A stretch of DNA of 64,000 nt. It comes from Richelia sinica FACHB-800. Lineage in GTDB: Bacteria > Cyanobacteriota > Cyanobacteriia > Cyanobacteriales > Nostocaceae. This document shows positions 47,139-57,045 of this stretch, piece after piece; position 1 is the stretch's first letter, and each line of letters begins with the position of its first letter. Made by a program: the position numbers and the translations under genes. The stretch is taken from assembly GCF_014698825.1 (NCBI RefSeq), contig NZ_JACJTT010000023.1, positions 1 to 64,000 on the forward strand, read 5' to 3'. Under the pieces are notes generated by a model. It saw only the letters and a list, made by a program, of their open reading frames with translations. It made no database searches and was not told the DNA's origin.

Positions 47139-47237
47139 ATATATAGGGGGTGGCAGTGCTAAAAGTCTTTGGGTGTTTCAGTTTTAGTTAATGTCCTCAC
47201 CGTCTTGTCTATGGCTATAAATTCAGTTCCATGCGAA

Positions 47238-47257
47238 GAGGGGTCTTTAAACCCCTC
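47238..47257. terminator. Hairpin after invertase (possible terminator)
   Basis: GAGGGGT-CTTTAA-ACCCCTC is a perfect 7-bp stem about 100 bp after the invertase stop. No T-run follows. A second weaker hairpin, GGGAAAT...ATTTCCC, lies near 47357-47381. Confidence 0.4.
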
Positions 47258-47419
47258 GCTAGCTATCTAATATCAAGCTTTTAAGCCTCTTGTATTCCCT
47301 GTATAGATTGAGAGTGAAGACGGTGGAATATATCCCACCTATAAAAAACTAAAACTGGGGAAATTTAAAAACCTATTTCCCATGTTGAATTAAATGCAGA
47401 AATATAGCTTGATTATTCA

Positions 47420-47665
47420 TCAACCACCATAGCGGTTACGATAATAAGCCAAAATTTCCTTGGTGTATTGTCTAGTTGTTAAATCAGTTTCTGGTGGCCA
47501 AGTAATGGTTAAACCACTAACTTGGCTTTGATAGTAATCAAAGTGTGTGGAGGTTTGGGGGATTAAATCCACTTTTACCCCTTCTACTTGACGCAAGTGA
47601 GCAGCTATTTCCCGATATACAGCCAAAGGTAAACCGACAAATTCAATTTTTTCTTGAATTTCCAT
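47420..47665 (-). CDS. Small conserved protein of unknown function
   Basis: 81 residues, soluble (VGLPLAVYREIAAHLRQVEG, VSGLTITWPPE, ILAYYRNRYGG). No motif or signal peptide is seen. The layout (a helix, a beta pair, and a final YYRNRYG) suggests a small alpha/beta domain conserved among cyanobacteria, from memory only. It lies 22 bp downstream of the lipoprotein gene and is very likely co-transcribed with it. Confidence 0.6.
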   Translation of the reverse strand: MEIQEKIEFVGLPLAVYREIAAHLRQVEGVKVDLIPQTSTHFDYYQSQVSGLTITWPPETDLTTRQYTKEILAYYRNRYGG

Positions 47666-47687
47666 TCTCTACAACTCCAAACACATC

Positions 47688-48536
47688 TTAGAGTGGTGTA
47701 ACCATGGAAATATCGTTATTAGCGGCAGCTGTGGTTGATGGCTTAGATTTGTCATCCTTAATAGCAGGTGGTTCTCCTACAGTTCTAGCAACTTCAATTC
47801 CATATTGCTCTAAGATTACCACTGGCTCTGAACCTGTGTTCATTTGAATGCGTTTAATTAAAACACCATTGACCAATCTTTGTCCGGCTTGGACGTAACG
47901 GCTTGTTGGTTCATCTGGTACTTTAATGATTGCCTGGGGTTCTTTACCTATTAATACTACACCACTAACAAATACGGCTCTCGCTCCATCTGGTTGTGCT
48001 GGTGGGGGCAATACAGGGGCTAAGGTTGTATTAGGAACTACTTGGGGTAGATTTTTGGGACGGACAGAGATTTGTGTGGGCTTGGGTTTAGGCTTGACTA
48101 GAGTTGTAGGTGCTTTTGCTAGTTTTGTTGTTTTCTGAGGAACTTTGGCAGGAATGGCCACTGGTAAAGGAGGCAGTTTTGGTACTACTTTGTTATTTGT
48201 AGGAGTGAAAGAAGGTGAATCTGCGGGAGTAACAATTTGGGCAAAGGGATCATTTCTGCCCTGTTTGATGGTTTTTACATAGGGGCCAGCATTAGTAGGC
48301 GTGATCAAACTTGCCACTACTGGAACAGCAGGTGCGGTAGTTTGTTGACCTGCTACTACAGGGTTACTAAAGGATGGAGGATTGGCAGCTTGGGACTTAG
48401 CTGTTGTTTGGGGAGTTGGTGTAGGACTAGGTGTAGAACTAGCTGTGTTAGAGGCTTGTTCTGTGTCTCCTATTGTGCATCCAGCGATAGCTAGAGCTAC
48501 AATTCCAGTGGCTGTAATTTGTAATGTTCTACCCAT
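47688..48536 (-). CDS. Proline/threonine-rich lipoprotein
   Basis: 282 residues. The N-terminus RTLQITATGIVALAIAGC has a lipobox (AIAGC), so a lipid-anchored envelope protein is expected. A long Pro/Thr/Ala/Lys-rich linker follows (about 30-180). The C-terminal domain (VFVSGVVLIGKEPQAIIKVP, then YVQAGQRLVNGVLIKRIQ) resembles the small beta-domain of PilP/GspC-type pilus or secretion proteins, but this is only a resemblance. It is the first gene of a two-gene operon with the 81-residue protein. Confidence 0.6.
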   Translation of the reverse strand: MGRTLQITATGIVALAIAGCTIGDTEQASNTASSTPSPTPTPQTTAKSQAANPPSFSNPVVAGQQTTAPAVPVVASLITPTNAGPYVKTIKQGRNDPFAQIVTPADSPSFTPTNNKVVPKLPPLPVAIPAKVPQKTTKLAKAPTTLVKPKPKPTQISVRPKNLPQVVPNTTLAPVLPPPAQPDGARAVFVSGVVLIGKEPQAIIKVPDEPTSRYVQAGQRLVNGVLIKRIQMNTGSEPVVILEQYGIEVARTVGEPPAIKDDKSKPSTTAAANNDISMVTPL

Positions 48537-48700
48537 TAGCTGTACTCAAAAGCTATAGGAAATTTACTGATGGACATCGACTTACCTGAAATTTTCATTA
48601 CAGGTGTAGTCTGTTTCCGTTATAACCTACATTTTGCCATTTCCAGAGTTATTTTTAACACTGCTAGTCCAAGAGACTGAGTTGCCATCTTTTGAGGTGA

Positions 48701-49477
48701 TCAATCTTCTGGTGTACCCATCAGTTTTTTCAATAAGTCCAACCCTTTCTTCACTCGTCGAGAAACGGTGACTACACTGATGCCTAAATGTTCTGCAACT
48801 TGTTTTTGTGTTAAATCATACAAAAATACACACTCTAAGACTTCACGGGTGCGCTGTTCTAGTTGCACTAGTGCTTGTTGCAAACGAATTTGGTCTTCTT
48901 GAGCTAGTTGGAAACTGCGATAGTGGGGGTCTGGGACTAATTCACCTAAACAAGTTGCCCCTTCTTCTCCATCTTGAATAGGAACATCTAAACTTAAGGG
49001 GGCGCGGTTAATCCAAGCTAATTTAATTTCCTGCCACTCACTCAGGGATATATCTAGGGCGCTTGCTAATTCGGCATCACTGGGTTGGCGGTTATATTTT
49101 TCTCGCCAAGAACGGGAAACTCCGATCGCTTGCTGTTGTAGTGCTAACCACCGTCGGGGAATGCGTACAGTCACACCTTTATCGCGGAGGTAGTGTTGAA
49201 TTTCACCACGAATATAAGGAATGGCGTAAGAACTAAAAGCATGTCCTTTGGAGAGTTCAAATCTTTCGATCGCTCTGATTAAGCCTAGACAGCCGACTTG
49301 GACTAAATCTTCATAGCTTTCATGGCATTGATTAATCCAGTAATAAGCTTCTTTTCTGACTAATCCAAAGTTGATGTTTACCAATTGATTACGGACTACT
49401 TCGGAGCGAGTTTTTTGATATTCCCGCAGTAAGTCGTAAATTTCTTGTTTTAGTTCAGTGGTGGCGGTAGTAGGCAT
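48701..49477 (-). CDS. sigF: RNA polymerase sigma factor SigF (group 3)
   Basis: A group 3 sigma factor. Region 2 is VQVGCLGLIRAIERFELSKG followed by AFSSYAIPYIRGEIQHYLRD. Region 3 is VRIPRRWLALQQQ. Region 4 is a helix-turn-helix, TQKQVAEHLGISVVTVSRRV. ATG 49477 (MPTTATTELKQEIYD) is preferred to the extended frame; the protein is about 259 residues. SigF in cyanobacteria controls pilus/motility and, in some, envelope genes. Its downstream neighbour is a lipoprotein with a PilP-like domain, which would fit, but the link is inference. Confidence 0.9.
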   Translation of the reverse strand: MPTTATTELKQEIYDLLREYQKTRSEVVRNQLVNINFGLVRKEAYYWINQCHESYEDLVQVGCLGLIRAIERFELSKGHAFSSYAIPYIRGEIQHYLRDKGVTVRIPRRWLALQQQAIGVSRSWREKYNRQPSDAELASALDISLSEWQEIKLAWINRAPLSLDVPIQDGEEGATCLGELVPDPHYRSFQLAQEDQIRLQQALVQLEQRTREVLECVFLYDLTQKQVAEHLGISVVTVSRRVKKGLDLLKKLMGTPED

Positions 49478-49498
49478 AGCACCTTGATATTCCAGCAA

Positions 49499-50080
49499 GT
49501 AGTTGATGCTTTAAATCGCGATTCAAGAGCTATGTGATTGTTTTTGTCGCTTTTACCTAGCGGGCGATCGCTTCTAGAAAGACCTTCTTGTCTTCACTAG
49601 CACTGTTGCGGCTCTATCCACAGGTCAGTTGACAATCTAGAGCAATTGAGATCAGCGATTTATAGTTCCTGATTATTTATTGAGTCTGGGGATGTTTTGT
49701 AGCTGGGTGAACTGCTACTTTAGAATCAAAATATACAATTAGCCACCAAGGAGAAAACCGCAATTGTACCTAATTTAACATAATTACTTATGATATTTAC
49801 TTATATTGCGTTGGAAGTAGTTTTTATAAAGAAGGTAAAAAAAAATAAACAGTAATAACACCCAATTCCATTTAAAGACTTAGGGTTAAGAGTTTTATAG
49901 CCGTAGACAAGGCAGTTAGGACATTAACTACAGCTAAAACTGAGATACCCAAAGGCTTTTAGCACTGTCACCGTTCGGCTGACGCGGTAGTTGAGCGTTG
50001 TCGAAACTCACTGTGAAGCCTGTCACCATTTTGGTGTGAGGAGAAAAAGTTCACACCTGATCCATAGTTGTTATCCCCAT
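49499..50080. other. sigF-psbO intergenic region with repeat element
   Basis: About 580 bp upstream of sigF and downstream of psbO. It is AT-rich and holds the sigF promoter. The segment 49972-50007 (GTTCGGCTGACGCGGTAGTTGAG-type) is a degenerate TCGGCTGAGCG/GTCGAA repeat related to that at 62553-62590. No gene was found. Confidence 0.45.
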
Positions 50081-50111
50081 AAAAAAACTGTCCCTATGGA
50101 AAAGGACAGTT
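50081..50111 (-). terminator. Rho-independent terminator of psbO
   Basis: On the minus strand AACTGTCC-(10 nt)-GGACAGTT is followed by TTTTT. The perfect 8-bp stem lies about 64 bp after the psbO stop. Confidence 0.87.
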
Positions 50112-50174
50112 GGGTTAACTATGGAAATGATACTTCAGCTTCACAGAATCTTAATTCGTCTTGATGAAGACAGA

Positions 50175-51008
50175 TTAGGCACGACCTGGTTCTACCCGAC
50201 CGTAGAAAAGACCACGAATTTTCACTTCTTTAGGTTCACCAGCACCCAAATCAGTATCAGATGGCTGTTCACTCTCGAAGGTTCCAGCTATTTCACCTGT
50301 AGTGTTATCTACTTTTGCTACTTGTAAGGAAATCTTACCCTTCAAAATTTCTGCCCGCTTCAAGTTAGCACGCAATAAATCTTCATCATCAGCCTGTGCG
50401 GGTAGTGCAACAGCATTATCATAACCACTCACAACACCACGACCTTTGGGGTCTAGGAAGGCAGCACCACGGTATGAAGGTACTTTAAAGTTTCCTTCAA
50501 AGTCGGTGGAAGTATTGATGCTATTTAAACTGGGTTGTGTTTGAGCTACTAAATTTTTGATGGTAAAGAGGAAAGGTACTCGCTCACCACCAGGAAGTTG
50601 GACAGTGATAGCTTGGAAGTCTAGACCATCGGTTTCTACAAAGGTCAAGCTATTATCTGGATTAATTTTCAGATCGCCTTGTACTTGGTCAATTGTAGAT
50701 GTATAGCGAGTCAATAATTTACCCGCAACAAATTCAGCTTCTTGGCGTTTGTTAGCAGGTTCTTCTTTGACAAAGAAGTTGGTTGGCTCTAAGCACAGTT
50801 CTTTAATGCTATAGGATTTGCTGCTATCCAAAGGAATAGAACCACGGCTAGTTTCTGCCAATTGAGGACACTTGTTTGCTAAACCAGTGCCGCGAATTTG
50901 TTCATAGGTGAGTACATCTCTACTGCTAGAAGCGGGAGCATCACTACAAGCGGTGATGAAACCCAAGCATAAAGCCAGGAAAGCAACAATTAAAGCGCGA
51001 TACCTCAT
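50175..51008 (-). CDS. psbO: Photosystem II manganese-stabilising protein PsbO
   Basis: The 33-kDa lumenal extrinsic protein that stabilises the Mn4CaO5 cluster. The N-terminus YRALIVAFLALCLGFITAC is a signal peptide; the family's usual cleavage is followed by TYEQIRGTGLANKCPQL. Conserved cysteines (NKCPQL and ELCLEP) form the family disulfide. Core beta-barrel blocks such as SFKVPSYRGAAFLDPKGRG-like NFKVPSYRGAAFLDPKGRG are intact. ATG 51008 (MRYRALIV) is preferred; the frame to 51020 starts with TTG. It has its own terminator. Confidence 0.97.
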   Translation of the reverse strand: MRYRALIVAFLALCLGFITACSDAPASSSRDVLTYEQIRGTGLANKCPQLAETSRGSIPLDSSKSYSIKELCLEPTNFFVKEEPANKRQEAEFVAGKLLTRYTSTIDQVQGDLKINPDNSLTFVETDGLDFQAITVQLPGGERVPFLFTIKNLVAQTQPSLNSINTSTDFEGNFKVPSYRGAAFLDPKGRGVVSGYDNAVALPAQADDEDLLRANLKRAEILKGKISLQVAKVDNTTGEIAGTFESEQPSDTDLGAGEPKEVKIRGLFYGRVEPGRA

Positions 51009-51761
51009 GGTCAACCTCAATGTCGGAAATTAATAGCGTTGTCAAATTGCTCTACTAAACGAACTTAAACAGTTTCCTGTCTAGAGTCTGGAGTTTAAAT
51101 TCTCGACTAGGCAACACAATACATCCAGAAAGGAGATGAGTTACTAGAACGTGAGAAGCCAGCAGTTTGGCTGTTGGTGGCATTTAGTAGCTTTTGAGCA
51201 AATGAATGGTCTCCTAGCTGCATCATTGCAAACTGTGAGTGACGCGAAGTTAGGTGGGGCTTCGCGCTGCACTTTTACCCTTGGTAAAAGCCGCATAACC
51301 CAGTTCATTTTGTATTATGTATGTATTGCCACTACATACACGTAGTTGTTAAACTAGGGAAATCAGCCAGATCATACGATTTTTTTTCACTTAAAATCAA
51401 AGCACTCTAATGGCAAAATCCCAGTCAAAACTCATTTCTTAGCTGGAATAGAGGTGATTATCTACGATAAGCCCCGTTATGAAATTCCCAAACACGTTTG
51501 AGGCAAAGGTTTTAGGGATTTTACAGGGTGAGGGTAGGGAATAGGAGTTGACAAGAGAGAATTTTTTCCGGAACGGCCTTTTGGGGTGAATAACAATTTT
51601 GGATTTGGAAGTTGAGATGGCATCTTGACTAAGGGACTCTTGCAGTGGGTGCACACCACAAGTTCTCCTGCGTGCTTTTAAAGATTGATGAGAGACGGTA
51701 AAAGATGGGTTAATTGTCTATTTTTTCCGGTATCGTATTAGTTTTATGGAGCAAAAAGTGC
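51009..51761. other. psbO upstream region, hairpins but no gene
   Basis: About 750 bp divergent region between psbO and the next plus-strand gene. It holds the psbO promoter. A perfect hairpin CTTTTACC-CTT-GGTAAAAG lies at 51272-51290, next to a GCGAAG...CTTCGC palindrome (51243-51266). Several short open frames are present but show no protein-like features. Confidence 0.4.
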
Positions 51762-52127
51762 ATGAGCAACGACCAAAACTTGCCATCAGCGGATCTGCCT
51801 AGTAAACTGCAAGCGATCGCTAGTTCTGTTCAAGATGCCGCCCAAGCTTGTCAAGGTGACATCATAGCTATTTTGTCACTACTACGGCAGTTGGAGCGTT
51901 TACACCGAGAAATTCGCGATGGAGTCTTTCAAGAAAACCTACCAGATAATCGTCAAAGACTCTATTCGTTACTGAGGGATATAGAGTCTGAGGGTGGTTG
52001 GCCTTATATTGAACGGATGAAATTACAAGCTTTTTTAAATAATCTCCTCACGGAAGAGAGTGAGAAGAATGATTTAACCAGTCATAACCATCATAATTTA
52101 CGACCGGATGACTCTTTAGGATGGTGA
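51762..52127 (+). CDS. Conserved cyanobacterial protein of unknown function
   Basis: About 121 residues from ATG 51762 (MSNDQNLPSAD); the frame runs back to 51714 without family-like sequence. The protein is helical (LQAIASSVQDAAQACQGDII, LLRQLERLHREIRDGVFQE) with no motif. The 3' end overlaps the convergent STAND gene by 37 bp. I do not assign a function. Confidence 0.6.
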   Translation: MSNDQNLPSADLPSKLQAIASSVQDAAQACQGDIIAILSLLRQLERLHREIRDGVFQENLPDNRQRLYSLLRDIESEGGWPYIERMKLQAFLNNLLTEESEKNDLTSHNHHNLRPDDSLGW

Positions 52128-55100
52128 GGTGGAGATGGGGGAAGGATGCCTTCACAAAGCAAGCGATCGCTCTCCTCAACTTTTCGATTATGCTGGAGAT
52201 AATTATTGACCCAGCTACAACCACGCACCAACAAATCATCAAGATTGAAGTTCCACAACATGATTGTGTTGTCATCACTAGCTGATGCCAATGTTTGACC
52301 ATTAGGGCTAAAGCTAATGTTTAAGACTGGGAGACGATGACCGGTGAGGGTGTGAATTAATTTACCCTCACGGCTCCAAATTTTCACACTTTTGTCCCTA
52401 CTGGCAGTGGCTAGAAGTTCACCATTAGGGCTAAAGGTTATAGCATTGACGTTATCGCTATATCCCTGCAACCAGGTTTTGACTAAAGTTCCATCCCTAC
52501 GCCATAATTTCACAGTGTTATTCCAGCTAGCAGAAGCAATTAGCTGGTCTTGGGGAGTAAAACCCACGGCCATGACCCAGTGGGGATGGGGTGAAAAGCT
52601 TTTGAATAATTGTCCATCCCGTTGCCAGAGTTTGATAGTCTGGTCATCACTCCCAGAGGCTAAAAGTTGACCATCGGGACTGAAACTGAGACTATTTACC
52701 CATCCTTGATGTCCTTCTAAAGTTTTGAGTAGCTGACCGCGACGGTTCCAAAGTTTGATAGTTTTATCTTGGCTAGCGGAAGCTAATAATTCTCCATCGG
52801 GGCTAAAGACGATACTAGTAATGCTGCCACTATGGCCAGTTAGGGTTTTGAGAAAACTGCCATCCCTGCGCCAAAGTTTGATAGTTTTGTCGTAGCTGCC
52901 AGAGGCTAAGAGTTTACCTTTGGGGTCAAAACTGAGACTGGAAACTTTATCTGTATGTCCGGTTAATGTTTTGGAGAGTTGAGTGTCTTGCTGCCAAAGT
53001 TTAATGGTGCGATCGCTACTCCCAGAAGCTAAAATTTCACCATCAGGACTCCAAGCTAAACTCAGGACGTGATCTGTGTGTCCTCGTAAAACCGTTGTGC
53101 TGGGAGGGTTAAGACTCCAGAGTTTCACACTTTGATCATCGCTAGCAGAAGCTAAAAGTTGTTGGTCAGGACTAAAAGCTATATTATGAATGCGATCGCT
53201 ATGTCCTGGCCAAGTTTTCAGTAAAGTTCCATCCACATTCCACAAATTCATCTTCCCATCACTGCTAGTAGCCAATTTTTGACCATCACCACTAAAACGA
53301 ACACTGGCAACAGCACTTTGATGGTTCAGAACAGTTTTTTCAACCATCTTCTCACCGCCTTTTTCTTTCCACTCCCATAACTTCACAGTTTTGTCATCAC
53401 TAGCAGAAGCCAGAAAGTCTCCTTGGGGACTAAATGCTACAGAAGTTACCCTCTGTTGATGTGCGGTGAGAGTAGTGAGTAGAGTTCCATCCCGATGCCA
53501 AATTTTTACTGTCTTGTCATCACTAACAGAAGCTAGAACATCACCTTTGGGACTAAAGGCCAGGTCATTAACTCCACCTTGATGTCCAGTGAGAGTTTTC
53601 AGTAATGTACCCTCTTGACTCCACAATTGGATAGTTCCATCTTGACTACCAGTGGCAAATAACTGGCCATCGGGGCTGAAATTGACCTTGTACACCCCTA
53701 TTGTCTCCGTCAGGACAGTTTGATGGGGTAAAGAGTTAAACTTGCCTGTATCGGCATTTTTGCGCCACAGTCGTACAGTTTTATCTAAGCCAGTAGAAAC
53801 TAAAGTTTGACCATCGGGACTGAAACAGATACTAGTAACAGCATCAGTATGACCTGTCAGGGTTTGTTGTAAGGAACCTTGAGCACTCCAAAGTTTAATA
53901 GTTCTATCTAGACTCACGGAAGCCAGTAGTTGACCATCAGGACTAAAGGTGACATCCCATACTGGTTTGTTGTGTCCTGAGATGCGATTAACTTCTATCA
54001 CCCCATAGACCGCTTGCTGCATAGCTGTGACAACTTGCATTCTCGTTGCTGGTTGGACTCCATCAGCCTGTTGTAGTTGTCGCCAAGCCTGTAAACTGGC
54101 TAATAAGGCATCAAAATTTTGATGAGCAGCAGATAAATTTTGACTTTGAGTTGCCACAGCACTAATTTTGGCGTTGATTTCTGTCGGTTCATTGGGTTGA
54201 TTTGTCAAAAAATCCACATATTTTTGACCATAACCTTGCCACCACAACGCCCCTATTATTCCTGCCATCATTGCCATCATCACACCTGCAACTCTCGTTT
54301 CTTGCAGTCGTTGTGTTAAAGCTAAATTTAACTGTTCTTGGCTAAGTTGTTGAGCAAATTCAGCTTGGTCTTTTTCAAATTTAATTTTTGCTAATTCTGC
54401 AATAATGCCGTAGTTATTTTTGTGGCGGATTAATTCAACTAAATAATCATGTACCAATTGATAACTGTAGTCTATTTCTTCTTGCCATTTTAAAATTAAG
54501 CCTGATTCTACTAAGATGCTAATAATTAATTCCCAAACAGAAGATGTAAAAGACTCATGAATCTGTAACTCCTTGATTAACTGATCTGTAGTTTTAATTG
54601 GTCTTCTGCCTTTTTCGTCAGTTAATGCAAACAGTAAATGCCAAGTTATTTGTTCATTTTCTGATCCACAATCTTGAATAACGGATTCTAACCAACGCTC
54701 AACTAATTTTTCCCAGCCGCCACAGGTTTCATATTCTTCTTGCGTAGTAATATTTTCAGCTTGTAATTGAGCGCCAACTATTTGTAATTCAATGGGATGG
54801 ATTAATTCTGTATCTCCAGCTAAATCATTAACCAATTGCCATATCAACTCAGGATTGATATCGTAATGAGTGTCTTTGGTTAATTGATAAATCACACTAA
54901 CTGCATCTTGTTTAGAAAAATATCCTAGATAATAACGAATATCTTTGTCAAAAACATTGGTATTAATAACACTTAAATTATAAGATGACTGAGATTTATC
55001 CTGGCTTAATCTTTCTAATTCCAGCAGGCAATGTAAATAATCTTCCCGCAAAGACAAAATAATTTTTACAAAAGGTAAATTTAAACATTGACATAAGAAT

Positions 55101-57022
55101 TGATAAAATTCGTATCGTCTTTCAGAACATTGAGTATGAAAAAAAAATTCTTCAAATTGGTCAAAAATTAAAATGACAATATACTTTCGTTCTACGGCTA
55201 ACTGAATTTGCTCGATTAATATATTAGGCGTAATTGCTTGTTCAGGCGCTAAGGTTGCTTCTCCTAATACCTGATGGAGATTTTGAGCAACATTCACAAC
55301 CCAATCAGTGTAAATAGAAATAGCAATAGCTAAAGGAATTCTTTCACCAATAATTTTGTCTTGTAAGGTAGGAATTAAACCAGCTTTGAGTAAGGAGCTT
55401 TTACCTACTCCTGAAGGCCCGTGAATCACTGTCAGTTTATAATCTGCACGGGTAATTCTATTAATTAAATGATTAATATCTTGCTGTCTACCAGAAGCAG
55501 TAATTTCTGGAGGAACTGCTGCTAAACTTGGGTCGATTTGATGACGTTGGGGTTGTAATTGACTTGCACCGATGAAAGCACGAAAACCATATTGATGTTC
55601 TATTTGGATTTTTTCTTGCTTAAGTATAAAAGCTTCTGCGTAATCACCCAATTGCTCGAAGTAGAGCGATCGCAATTCCTCTACAATTTCTAAATATAAA
55701 ATTGGGTCATAATGTAGCTCACAGAGCATCTTGGCCCATTCCAAATGATTAACAGCTTCTTCCCACTCACCCAAATAACGCTGAGTTTTACCAAGTAGTA
55801 AAAAGTACCAGCTTTTCCGTTGTCTGGAAACTCCTGTAGCTGTTTCTGATATATCAATAACTTTATGGGCTAATTCAGATGCCAATTGCCAATGATAATT
55901 AGCCACAGCCACCGCAGCTAAAAAACCATACATTTGGGCAATGGCAACATCATCAGTAACTTGATTTAACTCTAAAGATTGTGTAACTAATTTCTCTAAA
56001 TCTTGCCAAGCTTTTAAGCGATAAAGCATTTCACATACAGGCAAGATAAACTGAGAAATTAACTCTTGTTGATCACTATTTTGGACACAAATTAAACCTT
56101 GCTGAAAACAGGATAAAGCATCTTGCCAATATTTATGATTATCCCGGCGATGAATTTCTCCTAGCCGCCGATAACATAAACCCAGATGAAATAAAACAAT
56201 TGCTTTTTTTAATAGTATGCCAGCATTATCTGTTGTACTTCCTTGTTTCCATAAAGCTAGGCTAATTTGATAATGAGAGATAGCTGAGGCAACTTGGTCA
56301 TGAAGATAATCATCATATCCAAGTAAAAATTCTAAACTACCTTCTAAATCAGCATCTAATTTAATTTGATATAATTTCCATAAATCAGTACGAGCCGCTT
56401 CTATTTCCCGGCGATTTTGACAATGAATATCAACATCAACAAGATGAGTTTCTAAAAACTTGGAAGCATCAGCAGCTAAAAGTTGATTAAATAAACATTC
56501 TGTGGCTTCTCGAATTAAACTGAGTAAATCATCTGCCTCCATTTCCACTTTAATCGTCGTTACAGCCCAACTTTTAAAATCGGGTGCTAAACGAGCCAAC
56601 AAAGATAGGGTATGGTCTGGCAACCACAATACTATAGGCAAGGGAAAAGTAGCAGCGTAATTATCTCCTGCTTGATTCAGTTGCAGCAAAACATTTTCTA
56701 AGGCAATTACCGACTCTAAACCAAACACCATCACCGCAGAAATTGCCTTTTCCATTGCTAATTCTGGATGATGAATAAATAGTTCATTAACTAAAGTATG
56801 ACGAAGAGAATGTGTGTGATGAGGTAGAAAAACAAACCGAATATGCAGATGTTCACTAATATTTTGTAATTGCTGCAATACTCGTTCACGCAGATGACCA
56901 TAGTTACACCTGACCAAAATCAGCGTAAACTGACCTTGAGAGAGAGTAAGCGATCGCATCAACCTCTGCAAAGCTGAAGAATTATCATTGACTATTCCCG
57001 TGGGAAATTCCTGTTTGGTCAT
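52091..57022 (-). CDS. STAND-type NTPase with C-terminal WD40 propeller
   Basis: 1643 residues. Residues 1-170 are an unassigned alpha/beta domain, and 230-480 are TPR-like helices. The STAND NTPase follows, with Walker A GPSGVGKSS (535-543) and Walker B VILIFDQFEEFF (616-627), plus the downstream helical arm. A hydrophobic segment VAGVMMAMMAGIIGALWW (about 905-925) may insert in the membrane. From about 1005 to 1615 lie some 14 WD40 repeats (GHTDAVTSICFSPDGQTLVS and similar), enough for two propellers. STAND proteins act as signal-sensing switches and many are anti-phage or cell-death regulators. The gene is 24 bp downstream of the AAA ATPase gene on the same strand. Function here is inference. 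Confidence 0.82.
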   Translation of the reverse strand: MTKQEFPTGIVNDNSSALQRLMRSLTLSQGQFTLILVRCNYGHLRERVLQQLQNISEHLHIRFVFLPHHTHSLRHTLVNELFIHHPELAMEKAISAVMVFGLESVIALENVLLQLNQAGDNYAATFPLPIVLWLPDHTLSLLARLAPDFKSWAVTTIKVEMEADDLLSLIREATECLFNQLLAADASKFLETHLVDVDIHCQNRREIEAARTDLWKLYQIKLDADLEGSLEFLLGYDDYLHDQVASAISHYQISLALWKQGSTTDNAGILLKKAIVLFHLGLCYRRLGEIHRRDNHKYWQDALSCFQQGLICVQNSDQQELISQFILPVCEMLYRLKAWQDLEKLVTQSLELNQVTDDVAIAQMYGFLAAVAVANYHWQLASELAHKVIDISETATGVSRQRKSWYFLLLGKTQRYLGEWEEAVNHLEWAKMLCELHYDPILYLEIVEELRSLYFEQLGDYAEAFILKQEKIQIEHQYGFRAFIGASQLQPQRHQIDPSLAAVPPEITASGRQQDINHLINRITRADYKLTVIHGPSGVGKSSLLKAGLIPTLQDKIIGERIPLAIAISIYTDWVVNVAQNLHQVLGEATLAPEQAITPNILIEQIQLAVERKYIVILIFDQFEEFFFHTQCSERRYEFYQFLCQCLNLPFVKIILSLREDYLHCLLELERLSQDKSQSSYNLSVINTNVFDKDIRYYLGYFSKQDAVSVIYQLTKDTHYDINPELIWQLVNDLAGDTELIHPIELQIVGAQLQAENITTQEEYETCGGWEKLVERWLESVIQDCGSENEQITWHLLFALTDEKGRRPIKTTDQLIKELQIHESFTSSVWELIISILVESGLILKWQEEIDYSYQLVHDYLVELIRHKNNYGIIAELAKIKFEKDQAEFAQQLSQEQLNLALTQRLQETRVAGVMMAMMAGIIGALWWQGYGQKYVDFLTNQPNEPTEINAKISAVATQSQNLSAAHQNFDALLASLQAWRQLQQADGVQPATRMQVVTAMQQAVYGVIEVNRISGHNKPVWDVTFSPDGQLLASVSLDRTIKLWSAQGSLQQTLTGHTDAVTSICFSPDGQTLVSTGLDKTVRLWRKNADTGKFNSLPHQTVLTETIGVYKVNFSPDGQLFATGSQDGTIQLWSQEGTLLKTLTGHQGGVNDLAFSPKGDVLASVSDDKTVKIWHRDGTLLTTLTAHQQRVTSVAFSPQGDFLASASDDKTVKLWEWKEKGGEKMVEKTVLNHQSAVASVRFSGDGQKLATSSDGKMNLWNVDGTLLKTWPGHSDRIHNIAFSPDQQLLASASDDQSVKLWSLNPPSTTVLRGHTDHVLSLAWSPDGEILASGSSDRTIKLWQQDTQLSKTLTGHTDKVSSLSFDPKGKLLASGSYDKTIKLWRRDGSFLKTLTGHSGSITSIVFSPDGELLASASQDKTIKLWNRRGQLLKTLEGHQGWVNSLSFSPDGQLLASGSDDQTIKLWQRDGQLFKSFSPHPHWVMAVGFTPQDQLIASASWNNTVKLWRRDGTLVKTWLQGYSDNVNAITFSPNGELLATASRDKSVKIWSREGKLIHTLTGHRLPVLNISFSPNGQTLASASDDNTIMLWNFNLDDLLVRGCSWVNNYLQHNRKVEESDRLLCEGILPPSPPHHPKESSGRKL

Positions 57023-57045
57023 ATTCCCTGTGCTTTCCCAGACCT

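Noticed and set aside
51151-51659. Several short frames in the psbO upstream region
   Set aside because: They overlap hairpins and repeats and show no protein-like patterns; more likely leader and repeat DNA.
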